A stretch of DNA of 38,765 nt from Syntrophaceae bacterium UBA2192 (GCA_002327315.1 DCVI01000042.1:1-38765); one strand, 5' to 3'; shown: positions 14,757 through 23,042, counted from the stretch's first letter. The notes: generated by a model not told the origin, from the sequence alone. Made by a program: numbers and translations.

Positions 14757-14983
14757 CCACATTCCATGGAACCAGGTTTAACGTTTCGTTAAAAAAATTC
14801 GTGCTGCCGCGCCGAATTGGAAAACTAAACAAAAATCAATAGAGTAAATAGTACAATTATATCATGATATTATAATTTTTTTCAGTGAACATGCCTCTCG
14901 TGGCACGCTCTTTTCAATACTCAAAGGCAAAGATCGGCAAACAATAAATTGAAATAATAAATAAACCACCTGGAGGAGACATC

Positions 14984-15259
14984 ATGAAAAGGACGCTTTC
15001 GACACTGATTCTGGCGGGTATCGTTGTTCTGATCACGGGAACCTTCTGCTTTGCCGAGTACGCCGCAGCAGGCGTCGAGAACTTCCCCTACTTTCACCTC
15101 GGCTGCCTCATCGTCGGCGGCATGATCATCGTTTCCCTGAAGCAGAAGTATCAGAAGATTTATCTCGGAGAGGCCGTCGGCAGCTTCGCCATGTACGCCA
15201 TCCTCGTGGCCCTGTTCACGGCCCCCGTGGCCGAGGGTCTCAAGAACATCCTCAGCTAA
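14984..15259 (+). CDS. Small secreted/membrane protein, unknown function (91 aa)
   Basis: The 91-residue protein begins with a signal-peptide-like sequence (MKRTLSTLILAGIVVLITG, then FCFAEYAAAG with a possible cleavage after CFA). A second hydrophobic segment (HLGCLIVGGMIIVSL) and a third (GSFAMYAILVALFTAPVAEG) follow, separated by a charged YQKIYLGE stretch. It could be a two-helix inner-membrane protein, similar in size to subunits of ion or redox complexes, but no partner gene is adjacent and I do not recognise it. The start is fixed by TGGAGGAGA. The gene has its own upstream AT-rich region and terminator, so it is a single-gene unit. Confidence 0.75.
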   Translation: MKRTLSTLILAGIVVLITGTFCFAEYAAAGVENFPYFHLGCLIVGGMIIVSLKQKYQKIYLGEAVGSFAMYAILVALFTAPVAEGLKNILS

Positions 15260-15328
15260 AAAAGGTCCGCAGACAACGCCCTTCACCCTGGACCTGCAAG
15301 CGAATCGAATTCGGAAGGGGAAAATAAA

Positions 15329-15360
15329 GAGGCCGTCCGGTAAGCCGGGCGGCCTCTCTT
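15329..15360. terminator. Bidirectional terminator between the 91-aa gene and cysS
   Basis: GAGGCCG-T-CCGG (15329-15340) pairs with CCGG-G-CGGCCTC (15345-15356) around TAAG. A T-rich tail is present on both strands (TCTTATTT on plus, TTTATTTTC on minus), so it can end transcripts from either side. Confidence 0.8.
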
Positions 15361-15418
15361 ATTTGATAAATCCCCCTCTTTCCCCAATGAGCTGCTGCGC
15401 AGCAGTAACGGGTGATTC

Positions 15419-15500
15419 GTTTACTGGTTGATAAGGTGGAAAAGGCAGTACAGGGACATCCCGTCTGCTCTTTCCTAATCAACCATTTACCCAGTCAACC
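15419..15500. repeat. 8-bp periodic inverted array downstream of cysS
   Basis: The left part at 15419-15439 (GTTTACTG, GTTGATAA) is complementary to the right part from 15478 in 8-base units such as ATCAACCA, TTTACCCA and GTCAACCA. The right part also contains the direct repeat TCAACCATTTAC twice, 16 bases apart. Confidence 0.7.
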
Positions 15501-15547
15501 ATTTACTGCAGCGAAGCTGCCCTGGGGGACAAAAGGTGGATTTTCTT

Positions 15548-15603
15548 GCTTTGTGGCTTGTGGCTCTTTTACCTCGTCTCTACACCTCCGTCCCTGGTCC
15601 CTA
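15548..15603 (-). repeat. 7-bp periodic array starting at the cysS stop codon
   Basis: On the minus strand eight 7-base units run from 15603 to 15548. They begin with TAGGGAC, which contains the TAG stop codon, then CAGGGAC, GGAGGTG and TAGAGAC. The first two units match those after the kamA stop codon on the opposite genomic strand. Later units drift towards ACAAGCC. Confidence 0.85.
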
Positions 15604-17097
15604 GTTCGCTTTCCCCTCGATCGTCCACGTCGTTCCCGCCTTCGAATCTTTCAAAACTATCCCCTTCGCAGCAAGCCCGTCGCGGATTTCATCGGCACGC
15701 TTCCAGTTCTTATCGGCCCGTGCCTTGAGCCGCTCTTCGATCAAGGCCTCGATCCCGCCGACTTCCATCCCCCGTTTTTCCGCTTCACGCAGCCGGTCCT
15801 TCTCGAAGTAGACATCGGGGTCCTCCATCAGGATCCCCAGCACGCCACCCACCTCGCGGAGCGTTCGCTCGGCCTCGTTGAGAGCGAACAGCGCCGGCTG
15901 GCTGGCCTTGAACCCGTCGGTCAGATAGGCGTTCACCTGCCGGACGAGATCAAAGACGTATCCCATGGCGCGGGCCGTGTTGAAGTCGTCGTCCATGCCC
16001 TCCCGAAAGCGCTCCGGCAGAGTCCGGACCCGCTCCAACAAAACCTTTTCCTTCCCCGACAATTTATCTTCCTCCACCGAGACAGGCGTCAGGGCCTGGT
16101 CAGCGGCAAAGACGTCCCGGATCCTCTTGAGGGTTTCGTAGAGGCGGTTCATCGCGCTCCGGGCGTCGCCGAGGGCCTCGTCGGAGTAATCGAGGGGGCT
16201 GCGATAGTGGCTCTGGAGGACGAAAAAGCGCAGCACCTCAGGATGGTAGAGCCCGAGAATGTCCTTGATGGTGACGAAGTTACCCAGGGACTTGGACATC
16301 TTCTCGTGGTCCACCTTGATGAACCCGTTGTGCAGCCAGTACCTGGCGAAGGTCTTCCCAGAGGCCCCCTCGGACTGGGCAATCTCGTTTTCATGGTGGG
16401 GAAAGACAAGGTCCTCGCCGCCCCCGTGGATGTCGAAGGTTTCGCCGAGAAAGCGGGCGCTCATGACGGAACACTCGATGTGCCAGCCCGGCCGCCCCTT
16501 TCCCCAGGGGCTCTCCCACCAGGGCTCACCTTCCTTGCTCGCCTTCCAAAGGGCGAAGTCCAGGGGATCCTTTTTCTTCTCACCCACGGCGATGCGTGCC
16601 CCCGATATCATCTCATCGATGTCACGGCCCGAGAGTTTCCCGTAATTCTTGAACTTCTTCACGGCGAAATAGACGTCTCCGCCCACGACGTAGGCCAGAT
16701 GGTTCTTGAGGAGCTTGCCGATCAGCTCGATCATGCCCCCGATGTGCTCCGTAGCACGGGGGGTGACGGTAGGGCGCTCGATGCCGAGCCGGTCCATGTC
16801 GTCGTTGTGATCGGCGATGTAGCGCTCGGTGATCCGGCGGAACTCGACGCCTTCCTTGTTGGCCTTGGCGATGATCTTGTCGTCGATGTCGGTGAAATTC
16901 TTGACGTAGGTGACCTTGTAGCCCCTGTAGCGCAGGTAGCGGGTGATGACATCGAAGTTGATGGACGAGCGCGCATGTCCTACGTGGCAGGTGTCATAGA
17001 CGGTGACTCCGCAGGCGTAGATCCCCACCTCGCCTTCCTTGACGGGGACGAAGTCCTCCTTCTGACGTGTCAGGGTGTTGTAGAGACGCAGCGCCAT
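15601..17097 (-). CDS. cysS: Cysteinyl-tRNA synthetase
   Basis: Read from the ATG at 17097 it has 498 residues, normal for the family. The HIGH-type motif is HVGHAR and the zinc-binding and active-site cysteine lies in GIYACGVTVYD. GWHIECSVMS and the KMSKS motif (HEKMSKSLGN) are present, as is the C-terminal helical tRNA-binding domain. The enzyme charges tRNA-Cys in the cytoplasm. The start at 17097 is chosen because GAGG lies 6 bases upstream; the in-frame ATGs at 17112 and 17109 would place that site inside the gene. It follows argC in the same direction after 135 bases. Confidence 0.98.
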   Translation of the reverse strand: MALRLYNTLTRQKEDFVPVKEGEVGIYACGVTVYDTCHVGHARSSINFDVITRYLRYRGYKVTYVKNFTDIDDKIIAKANKEGVEFRRITERYIADHNDDMDRLGIERPTVTPRATEHIGGMIELIGKLLKNHLAYVVGGDVYFAVKKFKNYGKLSGRDIDEMISGARIAVGEKKKDPLDFALWKASKEGEPWWESPWGKGRPGWHIECSVMSARFLGETFDIHGGGEDLVFPHHENEIAQSEGASGKTFARYWLHNGFIKVDHEKMSKSLGNFVTIKDILGLYHPEVLRFFVLQSHYRSPLDYSDEALGDARSAMNRLYETLKRIRDVFAADQALTPVSVEEDKLSGKEKVLLERVRTLPERFREGMDDDFNTARAMGYVFDLVRQVNAYLTDGFKASQPALFALNEAERTLREVGGVLGILMEDPDVYFEKDRLREAEKRGMEVGGIEALIEERLKARADKNWKRADEIRDGLAAKGIVLKDSKAGTTWTIEGKAN

Positions 17098-17113
17098 GGG
17101 ATACCTCATCAAT

Positions 17114-17148
17114 GACTGGCTAATGGATAAAGGCTAACGGCTCAAGGC
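17114..17148. repeat. 7-bp periodic array between argC and cysS
   Basis: Five 7-base units on the plus strand, GACTGGC, TAATGGA, TAAAGGC, TAACGGC and TCAAGGC, follow without a gap. The array lies 85-119 bases after the argC stop codon and directly before the cysS ribosome binding site. Confidence 0.75.
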
Positions 17149-17232
17149 AAGAAAAGACATGGAAATGCATGCCTCAAACCTTCCGACACACCGATTCGGG
17201 GTTACTCCGATGCAAAGAATCCGGTCGAGCAT

Positions 17233-18270
17233 TTACGGAAAAAGGGCGATCATGTCCAGGGCGGCATCCTCCCGGAGGCCGCACATGAGGTTCATGTTCT
17301 GGACGGCCTGTCCGGAAGCCCCCTTGACGAGGTTGTCGATGGCGGAAAGGATGATGACCCGGTTCGTCCGCGGATCCACGGAGAGCCCCACATGACAGCA
17401 GTTGGTCCCCTTCACGGAAGACACATTGGGGTAGAGCCCCTTGCGCAGGACCCGGACGAAGCGCTCGCCCTTGTAGAAGTCAGTATATAAATCAATCAGC
17501 TCGGCCGTGGAAAGCGTTTTTTTGAGGCTTGCGTAGATCGTGCTGAGGATGCCCCGGGTCAGCGGCAGCAGGTGCGGCGTGAAGGAGACCTTCACCTCCG
17601 AGCCCGCCAGCACGCTCAGTTCCTGCTCGATCTCGGGGCTGTGCCGGTGTTCATTGACCTTGTAGGCCTTGAAGCCCTCGTCGACCTCGCAGAATAGCGA
17701 GCCGATGACGGGGTCCCGGCCGGCGCCGCTCACCCCCGACTTGGAATCGATGATGATCGTGGCCGGGTCGATGATCTTTTCCCGAAGCACGGGCGCCAGC
17801 GCCAGGATGGCGCTCGTAACGTAGCAGCCGGGGTTGGCCACGAGGTCGGCCTTCCTCACCGCTTCCCGGTAGAGCTCCGGAAGACCGTAGACAGCCCTCT
17901 GCACGAGTTCGGGGACCGAGTGCTTGTGGTACCACTTCGCAAAGACATCGAGATCGCGCAGCCGGAAGTCGGCGGAGAGGTCAATCACCTTTTTCCCGGC
18001 CTCGAGGAAGGCCGGTGCGACGGCCATGGCCTCGCCGTGGGGTGTTGCCATGAAGATGATGTCGGACATCGCCGCCAGTTCCGCCGGGGAGGCATCGATG
18101 AATGTGATGTCCGTCAGGCCCTCGAAGAGAGGGTACGTTTCCGACAGGGGCTGCCCCTTGAACTTGCGCGAGGTGAGCGCCGCCACCTCGACATCGGGGT
18201 GCCTCAGCAGAATCCGCATCAGCTCCAATCCCGTGTAGCCGCTTCCCCCGTAGATGCCGACCCGAATCAT
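17233..18270 (-). CDS. argC: N-acetyl-gamma-glutamyl-phosphate reductase
   Basis: The 345-residue protein has the N-terminal NADP-binding GGSGYTGLELMRILLRHP (8-25) and the catalytic cysteine C149 in ANPGCYVT. The conserved histidine region HRHSPEIEQ and the C-terminal GASGQAVQNMNLM are also present. It reduces N-acetyl-gamma-glutamyl phosphate to the semialdehyde in arginine synthesis. It lies downstream of rplM-rpsI in the same direction; the rpsI terminator and 58 bases separate them. rplM-rpsI-argC is an order I have seen in other deltaproteobacteria, which is recollection. Confidence 0.98.
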   Translation of the reverse strand: MIRVGIYGGSGYTGLELMRILLRHPDVEVAALTSRKFKGQPLSETYPLFEGLTDITFIDASPAELAAMSDIIFMATPHGEAMAVAPAFLEAGKKVIDLSADFRLRDLDVFAKWYHKHSVPELVQRAVYGLPELYREAVRKADLVANPGCYVTSAILALAPVLREKIIDPATIIIDSKSGVSGAGRDPVIGSLFCEVDEGFKAYKVNEHRHSPEIEQELSVLAGSEVKVSFTPHLLPLTRGILSTIYASLKKTLSTAELIDLYTDFYKGERFVRVLRKGLYPNVSSVKGTNCCHVGLSVDPRTNRVIILSAIDNLVKGASGQAVQNMNLMCGLREDAALDMIALFP

Positions 18271-18289
18271 TGGTTACATCCCTTCACAT

Positions 18290-18318
18290 AAAAAAGGGGG
18301 GTTCCGAGAACCCCCCTT
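18290..18318 (-). terminator. Intrinsic terminator of rplM-rpsI
   Basis: GGGGGGTTC (18296-18304) pairs with GAACCCCCC (18308-18316) around a 3-base loop. On the minus strand it is followed by six to seven T. It ends the rplM-rpsI transcript 10 bases after rpsI. Confidence 0.95.
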
Positions 18319-18328
18319 GTCGTTTCGA

Positions 18329-18721
18329 CTAGCGCTTGGAGAACTGGAACCGTTTGCGGGCTCCGGGCTGACCGTATTTCTTGCGCTCCTTCATGCGGGA
18401 GTCCCTCGTGAGGAAGCCGGCCTTCTTCAGAGCGGGCCGGAGTTCCGCGTCGAACTCGCACAGGGCCCTGGAGATGCCGTGCTTGAGCGCGTCAGCCTGA
18501 CCGGCAATGCCGCCGCCGCCGACGTTGACGTAGAAATCGAACTTGCCCATCTGGTTTGTGATTTCCAGGGGCTGCTGGACGATCTTCTTGAGGACTTCCC
18601 GGGTAAAATAATCGTCGAAATTCCGGTTGTTGATCGTGAACACGCCGGTTCCATCCTTCATCCAGACCCGGGCAACCGCCGTCTTTCTCTTTCCCGTTGC
18701 ATAAATACTCTTGTCGGTCAT
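18329..18721 (-). CDS. rpsI: Small-subunit ribosomal protein S9 (uS9)
   Basis: The 130-residue length equals E. coli S9. YATGKRKTAVARVWM at the start and the basic C-terminal tail ERKKYGQPGARKRFQFSKR, which reaches the P-site tRNA, are both intact. The ATG at 18721 is chosen over the GTG six bases upstream because GGAG is correctly spaced for it and the N-terminus then aligns with the family. It is the second gene of the rplM-rpsI unit, 23 bases after rplM. Confidence 0.98.
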   Translation of the reverse strand: MTDKSIYATGKRKTAVARVWMKDGTGVFTINNRNFDDYFTREVLKKIVQQPLEITNQMGKFDFYVNVGGGGIAGQADALKHGISRALCEFDAELRPALKKAGFLTRDSRMKERKKYGQPGARKRFQFSKR

Positions 18722-18744
18722 AACCACTCCATCTCCGGTCGATC

Positions 18745-19173
18745 TTACAGTTCAAGCAAATGGGGCTTCTGGGCTTCGTGAGGATGCTTGCCGCCGGCGT
18801 AGATCTTGAGCTTGCGAAGCATCTGCCGGCCCAACGGGTTCTTGGGGAGCATGCCCTGCACGGCACGCCGGATCAGCTCTTCCGGCTTTTTGACCAGGAG
18901 CTTGTGCGCGGGCCATGCCTTGATTCCGCCCGGGTAGCCCGAATGATGGTAGTAGATCTTGTCGGTGATTTTCCTGCCGGTCAGTCCGATTTTCTCGGCA
19001 TTGATGACCACCACGAAGTCTCCCGTGTCGGTGTGGGGCGTGAAGACGGTTTTATGCTTCCCGCGAAGGCGGTGAGCGATCTCCCGGGCAAGCCGGCCCA
19101 GTACCTTTCCCTGCGCATCCACGAGGAACCAGTCGCGGTCGACGGCATCCTTTTTGGCCATAAATGTAGTCAT
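18745..19173 (-). CDS. rplM: Large-subunit ribosomal protein L13 (uL13)
   Basis: The 142-residue length equals E. coli L13. DRDWFLVDAQGKVLGRLA near the start and GMLPKNPLGRQMLRKLKIYAG towards the end are family signatures. The ATG at 19173 gives MTTFMAKKDAV, which aligns with the usual start; the upstream GTG is not needed. A strong promoter lies 34-62 bases upstream. It is co-transcribed with rpsI. Confidence 0.98.
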   Translation of the reverse strand: MTTFMAKKDAVDRDWFLVDAQGKVLGRLAREIAHRLRGKHKTVFTPHTDTGDFVVVINAEKIGLTGRKITDKIYYHHSGYPGGIKAWPAHKLLVKKPEELIRRAVQGMLPKNPLGRQMLRKLKIYAGGKHPHEAQKPHLLEL

Positions 19174-19206
19174 GGGCACACCACTCTCGTAAAATTCGAA
19201 AGAGTG

Positions 19207-19235
19207 AGAATAGGTGAATCAGGGATTTTTGTCAA
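19207..19235 (-). promoter_or_regulatory. Strong sigma-70-like promoter of rplM-rpsI
   Basis: On the minus strand TTGACA (19235-19230) and TATTCT (19212-19207) are exactly 17 bases apart. It lies between rplM and the 8-bp GAATATTG array. Confidence 0.8.
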
Positions 19236-19247
19236 GAGAAAAAGCAG

Positions 19248-19287
19248 GAAGAATGGAATATTGGAATACTGGAGTATTGGAATGATG
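19248..19287. repeat. 8-bp periodic array upstream of the rplM promoter
   Basis: Five 8-base units, GAAGAATG, GAATATTG, GAATACTG, GAGTATTG and GAATGATG, run without a gap. The array lies between the lptD stop-codon array and the rplM promoter. Confidence 0.75.
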
Positions 19288-19359
19288 GGTTATCTTCTTT
19301 TCTCAATGATTCCGACTCTTTTCACTGCCTTTTCCTCATCCTGTACCCTGTTCTTTTCT

Positions 19360-19407
19360 TTCTCTTCACTCAGACACTTCCGCACTCAGACACTCAGGCA
19401 CTTCTCA
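19360..19407 (-). repeat. 8-bp periodic array starting at the lptD stop codon
   Basis: On the minus strand six 8-base units run from 19407 to 19360. The first is TGAGAAGT, which contains the TGA stop codon; then come GCCTGAGT, GTCTGAGT and similar units. The same octamer, followed by GAAGAG, occurs in the kamA-efp gap on the other strand. Confidence 0.85.
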
Positions 19408-21708
19408 GAAACCCATCGTCTGCCTGGAGGCCGAGAACCCCCCGACGCGGCCAAACCCGGTAAGGGAAAAAAGAACCTTGAAGCTGCGGTCATCGACCAG
19501 GTCGGAGTAGCTCACCTCCACGCCCCAGCACTGGCGGCGGTACTCAAAGCCGATGGTCTTCTCCAGGTTCGTGTTGTTGAACTCGTCCTGGCGGAACCCC
19601 GCGAATAGATCGAGCGCATTCGTGACCCGGGCTCTCCCGAGTACTCCGACCGACTCGATGGAATTTTTCGCGTAGCGGTAGATGAAGGCCAGGCTGTCGC
19701 CCCGGGTGTCGCTCAGGGCGATGTCCTGATTGATCTGCGCCCAGGACGTCGTGTTGACGTCGTAAGCGGTCCGTGTCATGAATGACAGGTACTTATACGG
19801 GTTGATGTCAATCTCCATATCGACAGGCCTGAAGGGTTTTGTAGGATCCGCCGGCAGCACGTTGGGCGTTGTGGTGGGTACAAGGAGCGTGGGCGCCGTG
19901 ACGTAGATCGTCGGGGTCGTGATGTTGTACGTCTGGCTCAGCTTCAGCCGGAAGACCTCCCGGTAGTTTACGTTCCCCTTGTCGTCACGGAGCCGGGATA
20001 TCAGGGTGTTCGTCAGCGCGTACGTGATACTGTTCTCTGCGTCGACGTTGGCGGCAACCCCCCCTACGGTCGTGTTTCCGACAGGCAGGACGAAATCGGG
20101 CCGTAAACTCGGACCGGCGGAAGGGATGTAATTGTACGTGATCTCGGGTTTGATGGCGTGACGGACCTTCTGCACGTCCCCCCAACTGACGTCGAAGATG
20201 CGGTGGACCTCGGAGGATGCGTTCAGTGCCAGCGTGTAGGCGGAGCGGCTCGCTGTATCGCCCGTCGTTGCGGGACTGTTGCTCTCCGTGTCCCACAGTG
20301 TCTCGCGGAAGCCCGCCGTCGGGGTGACCTGCAGGTACTCGCCGAAGGCCCAGGGCAGCGAGAGCTTCGGGTACACATCGACCGTGTAGCCCTTCTCGCC
20401 GAGAGTCCTGTAAAAATTGCCGTAAAGGCTGGTGAACTCCCAGTTGAGGCGGGTCCCGAAGAGGGGCTGTTTGAAACCGGTCAGGGCGATCTCGGGGTAG
20501 CGCTGCAGGGTCTCATCGTTGGATGGGCTCGTCAGGTTGTCCGTATACTGCGCCAGGGCCGTCAGGTTGTAGTTTCGCCATTGTTTGACGATGCGGGCCA
20601 TGGAGTCGTAGCTCGTGAGCTGTTCGTTGCCGATGAAGGAGATCTTCTGGAACTTGCGGTTGAGGTTCCCGGCATAGTGATCCAGGAAGTAGTTGTGCGA
20701 GTCGAAATCCCGGAAGTAATAGATGTCGGAGACTTTCTTGAGATCCGACCGGAAGTAGAACCCGGGCTCGAAGGTTGTCTCGTGGCTCCAGTACCAGGAC
20801 CATCGATCCTGCTTCTCGGTCCAGGTGCGGGGAATGCCGCCGGAGTTATCCGTGCCTGTCCATTGATCCTTCAGGAAATCCCCGTAGAACAGACCCCAGG
20901 TGCTCGAGCTCGGATGGTATCGATACTCGGCGCCCTCCTGGAGCCCCCGCTGGCTCATGTACCGGCTGTAGAGCGTGGCGTCCTGGCTCTCCGAAATGGC
21001 CCAGTAGAATGGGATATCCACGTCAGCGCCCAGCTTATCCTGCGAATAGCCCATGTAGGGAAAAAGGAAACCGCTCTGGCGCGTCGCCTTCGCCGGGAAT
21101 GCCGCCCAGGGAAGCCAGATGACGGGAGTGTCGCGAATCTGGAAGGAGCCGTTCTTCAGGGTCCCATAGCCGTCGATCGTGACATCTCCTTCCTTCCCCG
21201 TAAAGCGCCAGTCGGCCAAAGGCCCGTCGCAGGTCGTTGCGGTGGCATCCTTGGCGCGGTAGGTCGCCTCGCCGGTTTTCTCGATTTCGCTGCCCGTCAC
21301 ATAGAGGTGATTCTTGACGAAGAACATGCGCCCGTCGCGTGTCAAGCCCGTCTTCGTCTCGAGATTCAGCTCGATGATATCCCCCTCCAGGGTATCCCCG
21401 TCGCTCGAGAGGAAAGCATGGCCGTGGGCCCAGGCGTCGTTTGTCGTTCGGTTCATGGTGACGGAGTCGGCCTTCAGGAAACCGCCCGTGAAGGTGATCG
21501 CCACGTCGCCCTCGGCGCGATACGTGTCGGAATCCTGATCATAGGCGAGGAGGTCCGCCTCGATCCGGATGGGCCCTTGCTGGGCCTTTTTCAGGTCGAG
21601 ACTCGGCTGCCCGCCGGCCGGCGCGGCCAGGAACAGCAAGAGCGCGAGAATGAGCCCCGAAGCTCGAGACAGACTCGTGAAGCCCCCCGTTTTACGATAG
21701 CCGGTCAT
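19405..21708 (-). CDS. lptD: LPS-assembly outer-membrane protein LptD
   Basis: The 767-residue protein has a signal peptide (hydrophobic LILALLLFLAAPAGG near residues 19-33) and an OstA-like periplasmic jellyroll domain (PIRIEADLLAYDQDSDTYRAEGDV to about 150). A beta-barrel follows, rich in alternating aromatic strands. Barrel-entry signatures are present (PVIWLPWAAFPAK, RQSGFLFPYMGYS), and a conserved cysteine lies near the end in YRRQCWGVEVSYSD. LptD inserts lipopolysaccharide into the outer leaflet with LptE. Its ATG overlaps the folC stop codon by 4 bases (ATGA). Its own stop codon is the first part of an 8-bp array. The gene shows that the organism is a diderm that makes LPS. Confidence 0.95.
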   Translation of the reverse strand: MTGYRKTGGFTSLSRASGLILALLLFLAAPAGGQPSLDLKKAQQGPIRIEADLLAYDQDSDTYRAEGDVAITFTGGFLKADSVTMNRTTNDAWAHGHAFLSSDGDTLEGDIIELNLETKTGLTRDGRMFFVKNHLYVTGSEIEKTGEATYRAKDATATTCDGPLADWRFTGKEGDVTIDGYGTLKNGSFQIRDTPVIWLPWAAFPAKATRQSGFLFPYMGYSQDKLGADVDIPFYWAISESQDATLYSRYMSQRGLQEGAEYRYHPSSSTWGLFYGDFLKDQWTGTDNSGGIPRTWTEKQDRWSWYWSHETTFEPGFYFRSDLKKVSDIYYFRDFDSHNYFLDHYAGNLNRKFQKISFIGNEQLTSYDSMARIVKQWRNYNLTALAQYTDNLTSPSNDETLQRYPEIALTGFKQPLFGTRLNWEFTSLYGNFYRTLGEKGYTVDVYPKLSLPWAFGEYLQVTPTAGFRETLWDTESNSPATTGDTASRSAYTLALNASSEVHRIFDVSWGDVQKVRHAIKPEITYNYIPSAGPSLRPDFVLPVGNTTVGGVAANVDAENSITYALTNTLISRLRDDKGNVNYREVFRLKLSQTYNITTPTIYVTAPTLLVPTTTPNVLPADPTKPFRPVDMEIDINPYKYLSFMTRTAYDVNTTSWAQINQDIALSDTRGDSLAFIYRYAKNSIESVGVLGRARVTNALDLFAGFRQDEFNNTNLEKTIGFEYRRQCWGVEVSYSDLVDDRSFKVLFSLTGFGRVGGFSASRQTMGF

Positions 21709-23042
21709 TTTCCGCCAAACCCGGAACCTTTCGATGAGATGAACAGGGGACGCACCGCCCCCACGAGATAAAGCGACCCGGCCACACAGACGAGATCGTC
21801 CCTGCCGGCCGCTTCCAGGGCTCTCCGGACGGCCTCGCGGGGCTCTCTGACGGCATCAACGCTGCCGCTCCAGCGCATCGCCTCCGCGGCCAGCGCCTCC
21901 GGTGCCAGCGCACGCTCCTCCGGGGGCCGCGTCAGAATCACCCGATGGGCCAGCGGGGCAAGCCGCCGGATCATCCCCCGCCAGTCCTTGTCCGCCAGGA
22001 TCCCCAGCACGAGGATCAGTCTCCGGTACTCGAATCCGCCAAGGGCCCGCTTGAGCGCCGCGGCGCCGGCCGCGTTGTGGGCTCCATCCAGCAGGACCAT
22101 GGGTGCCTCCGCCACGATCTCCAGCCGCCCTTCCCAGCGCACGGCGGAAAGACCTTTCCGGACGGCCTCGTCGCCGATATCAAACCCTTTGCCGCGCAAG
22201 ACCCCCAGGGCCCCCAGGGCGCAGGCGGCATTTTCTCTCTGGTGGGGCCCCTTGAGTGCCAGGGCCAGGTTTTTCCCTTCCATCCCCGGGGAGCGGAAGT
22301 CGAACAGACCGCCTCTCCTGGCCCGAAGCCGGATCTCCCGGCCCACCCGCAGCAGTTGCGCCTTTCTCTGCCGGCAAACGGTTTCCAGGACGTTTAAAAC
22401 GGGGGCCTGCGTGGCCGCCGTGATGCACACACCGCCCCGCCTGACGATACCCGCCTTCTCCAGGGCGATGTCTTCCAGGCGCGATCCCAGGAATTCGGCG
22501 TGATCCAAGGCGATGTTCGAGATGACGGAGAGTTCGGGCCGGACGACATTCGTGGCGTCGAGCCTGCCGCCCATGCCGACCTCGAGGACGGCCACGTCCA
22601 CCCGGATGCGTGCAAAATGAAGAAAGGCCAGGGCCGTCGCGAACTCGAAGTAGGTCACCCCCTCACGGTTCGCCCTGCGCACCTGCCCGATGCGCCGGCA
22701 GAGGATCTCTTCGGGAATCATGGCCCCGTCCACCCGGATGCGCTCCCGGAAATCGACGAGGTGGGGCGACGTGTAGAGCCCGACCCGGTAGCCTGCCGCC
22801 TGGAGAACGGCTGACAGGGTTGCCGCGATGGAGCCCTTGCCGTTCGTCCCGCCCACGAGGAGGCTGCGATAACGTTGCTGGGGGTTTTCCAGCCTGCCGA
22901 GCAGCCTTCTGATGGGCCCGAGCCCCGGCCGGATGCCGGCACTCTTGAGGCTGTCGAGATACGCGAGCGGATCCGTGACCGGTGACCGGTGACCGGTGAC
23001 CGGTGTCACAGAAAGTTCATTCTTTGACCTGCTGACTGTCAC
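21705..23042 (-). CDS. folC: Bifunctional folylpolyglutamate/dihydrofolate synthase
   Basis: The 445-residue protein shows the P-loop VGGTNGKGSIAA, YTSPHLVDFRERI, the metal and ligase signature EVGMGGRLDATNVV, SNIALDHAEFLG, and HQRENAACAL. It adds glutamate to folates, and in many bacteria also makes dihydrofolate, in the cytoplasm. The start is uncertain. Recognisable homology begins at DPLAYLDSL, and the codons before it (SVTPVTGHRSPVT) come from a 7-bp GGTGACC repeat. The GTG at 23042 has a GGGGG stretch upstream; a second GTG is at codon 12. No ATG is available. folC overlaps lptD by 4 bases, so the two are translationally coupled. Confidence 0.93.
   Translation of the reverse strand: MTVSRSKNELSVTPVTGHRSPVTDPLAYLDSLKSAGIRPGLGPIRRLLGRLENPQQRYRSLLVGGTNGKGSIAATLSAVLQAAGYRVGLYTSPHLVDFRERIRVDGAMIPEEILCRRIGQVRRANREGVTYFEFATALAFLHFARIRVDVAVLEVGMGGRLDATNVVRPELSVISNIALDHAEFLGSRLEDIALEKAGIVRRGGVCITAATQAPVLNVLETVCRQRKAQLLRVGREIRLRARRGGLFDFRSPGMEGKNLALALKGPHQRENAACALGALGVLRGKGFDIGDEAVRKGLSAVRWEGRLEIVAEAPMVLLDGAHNAAGAAALKRALGGFEYRRLILVLGILADKDWRGMIRRLAPLAHRVILTRPPEERALAPEALAAEAMRWSGSVDAVREPREAVRRALEAAGRDDLVCVAGSLYLVGAVRPLFISSKGSGFGGK

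Larger units (their letters stand above)
14580..14983. other. 404-base intergenic region before the 91-aa gene
   Basis: It holds the terminator 14599-14628, then a 7-bp periodic stretch at 14722-14756 (units such as TTTGCCT, TGAGCCT). A very AT-rich part follows at 14775-14885 with a near-palindrome AATTATATCATG-ATATTATAATT around 14855-14877. TGGCAC at 14901-14906 followed by TTTC at 14912 resembles a sigma-54 promoter, but the -12 GC is missing. The ribosome binding site TGGAGGAGA precedes the next gene. No credible open reading frame was seen. Confidence 0.5.
15260..15600. other. 341-base region between the convergent 91-aa gene and cysS
   Basis: It holds the bidirectional terminator at 15329-15356, the perfect palindrome CTGCTGCGCAGCAG at 15392-15405, an inverted 8-bp periodic array at 15419-15500, a small CAGC-GAA-GCTG stem near 15509-15519, and the 7-bp array that starts at the cysS stop codon. 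No open reading frame looks real. Confidence 0.6.

Noticed and set aside
14901..14915. A sigma-54 promoter upstream of the 91-aa gene
   Set aside because: The -24 element TGGCAC is perfect but the -12 element reads TTTC instead of TTGC, so the essential GC is missing; it is mentioned only as a possibility.
20158..21771. A 537-residue plus-strand frame opposite lptD, and similar long frames opposite secY, rpoA, cysS and typA
   Set aside because: All are antisense shadows of recognised genes in GC-rich DNA, without ribosome binding sites or recognisable domains.
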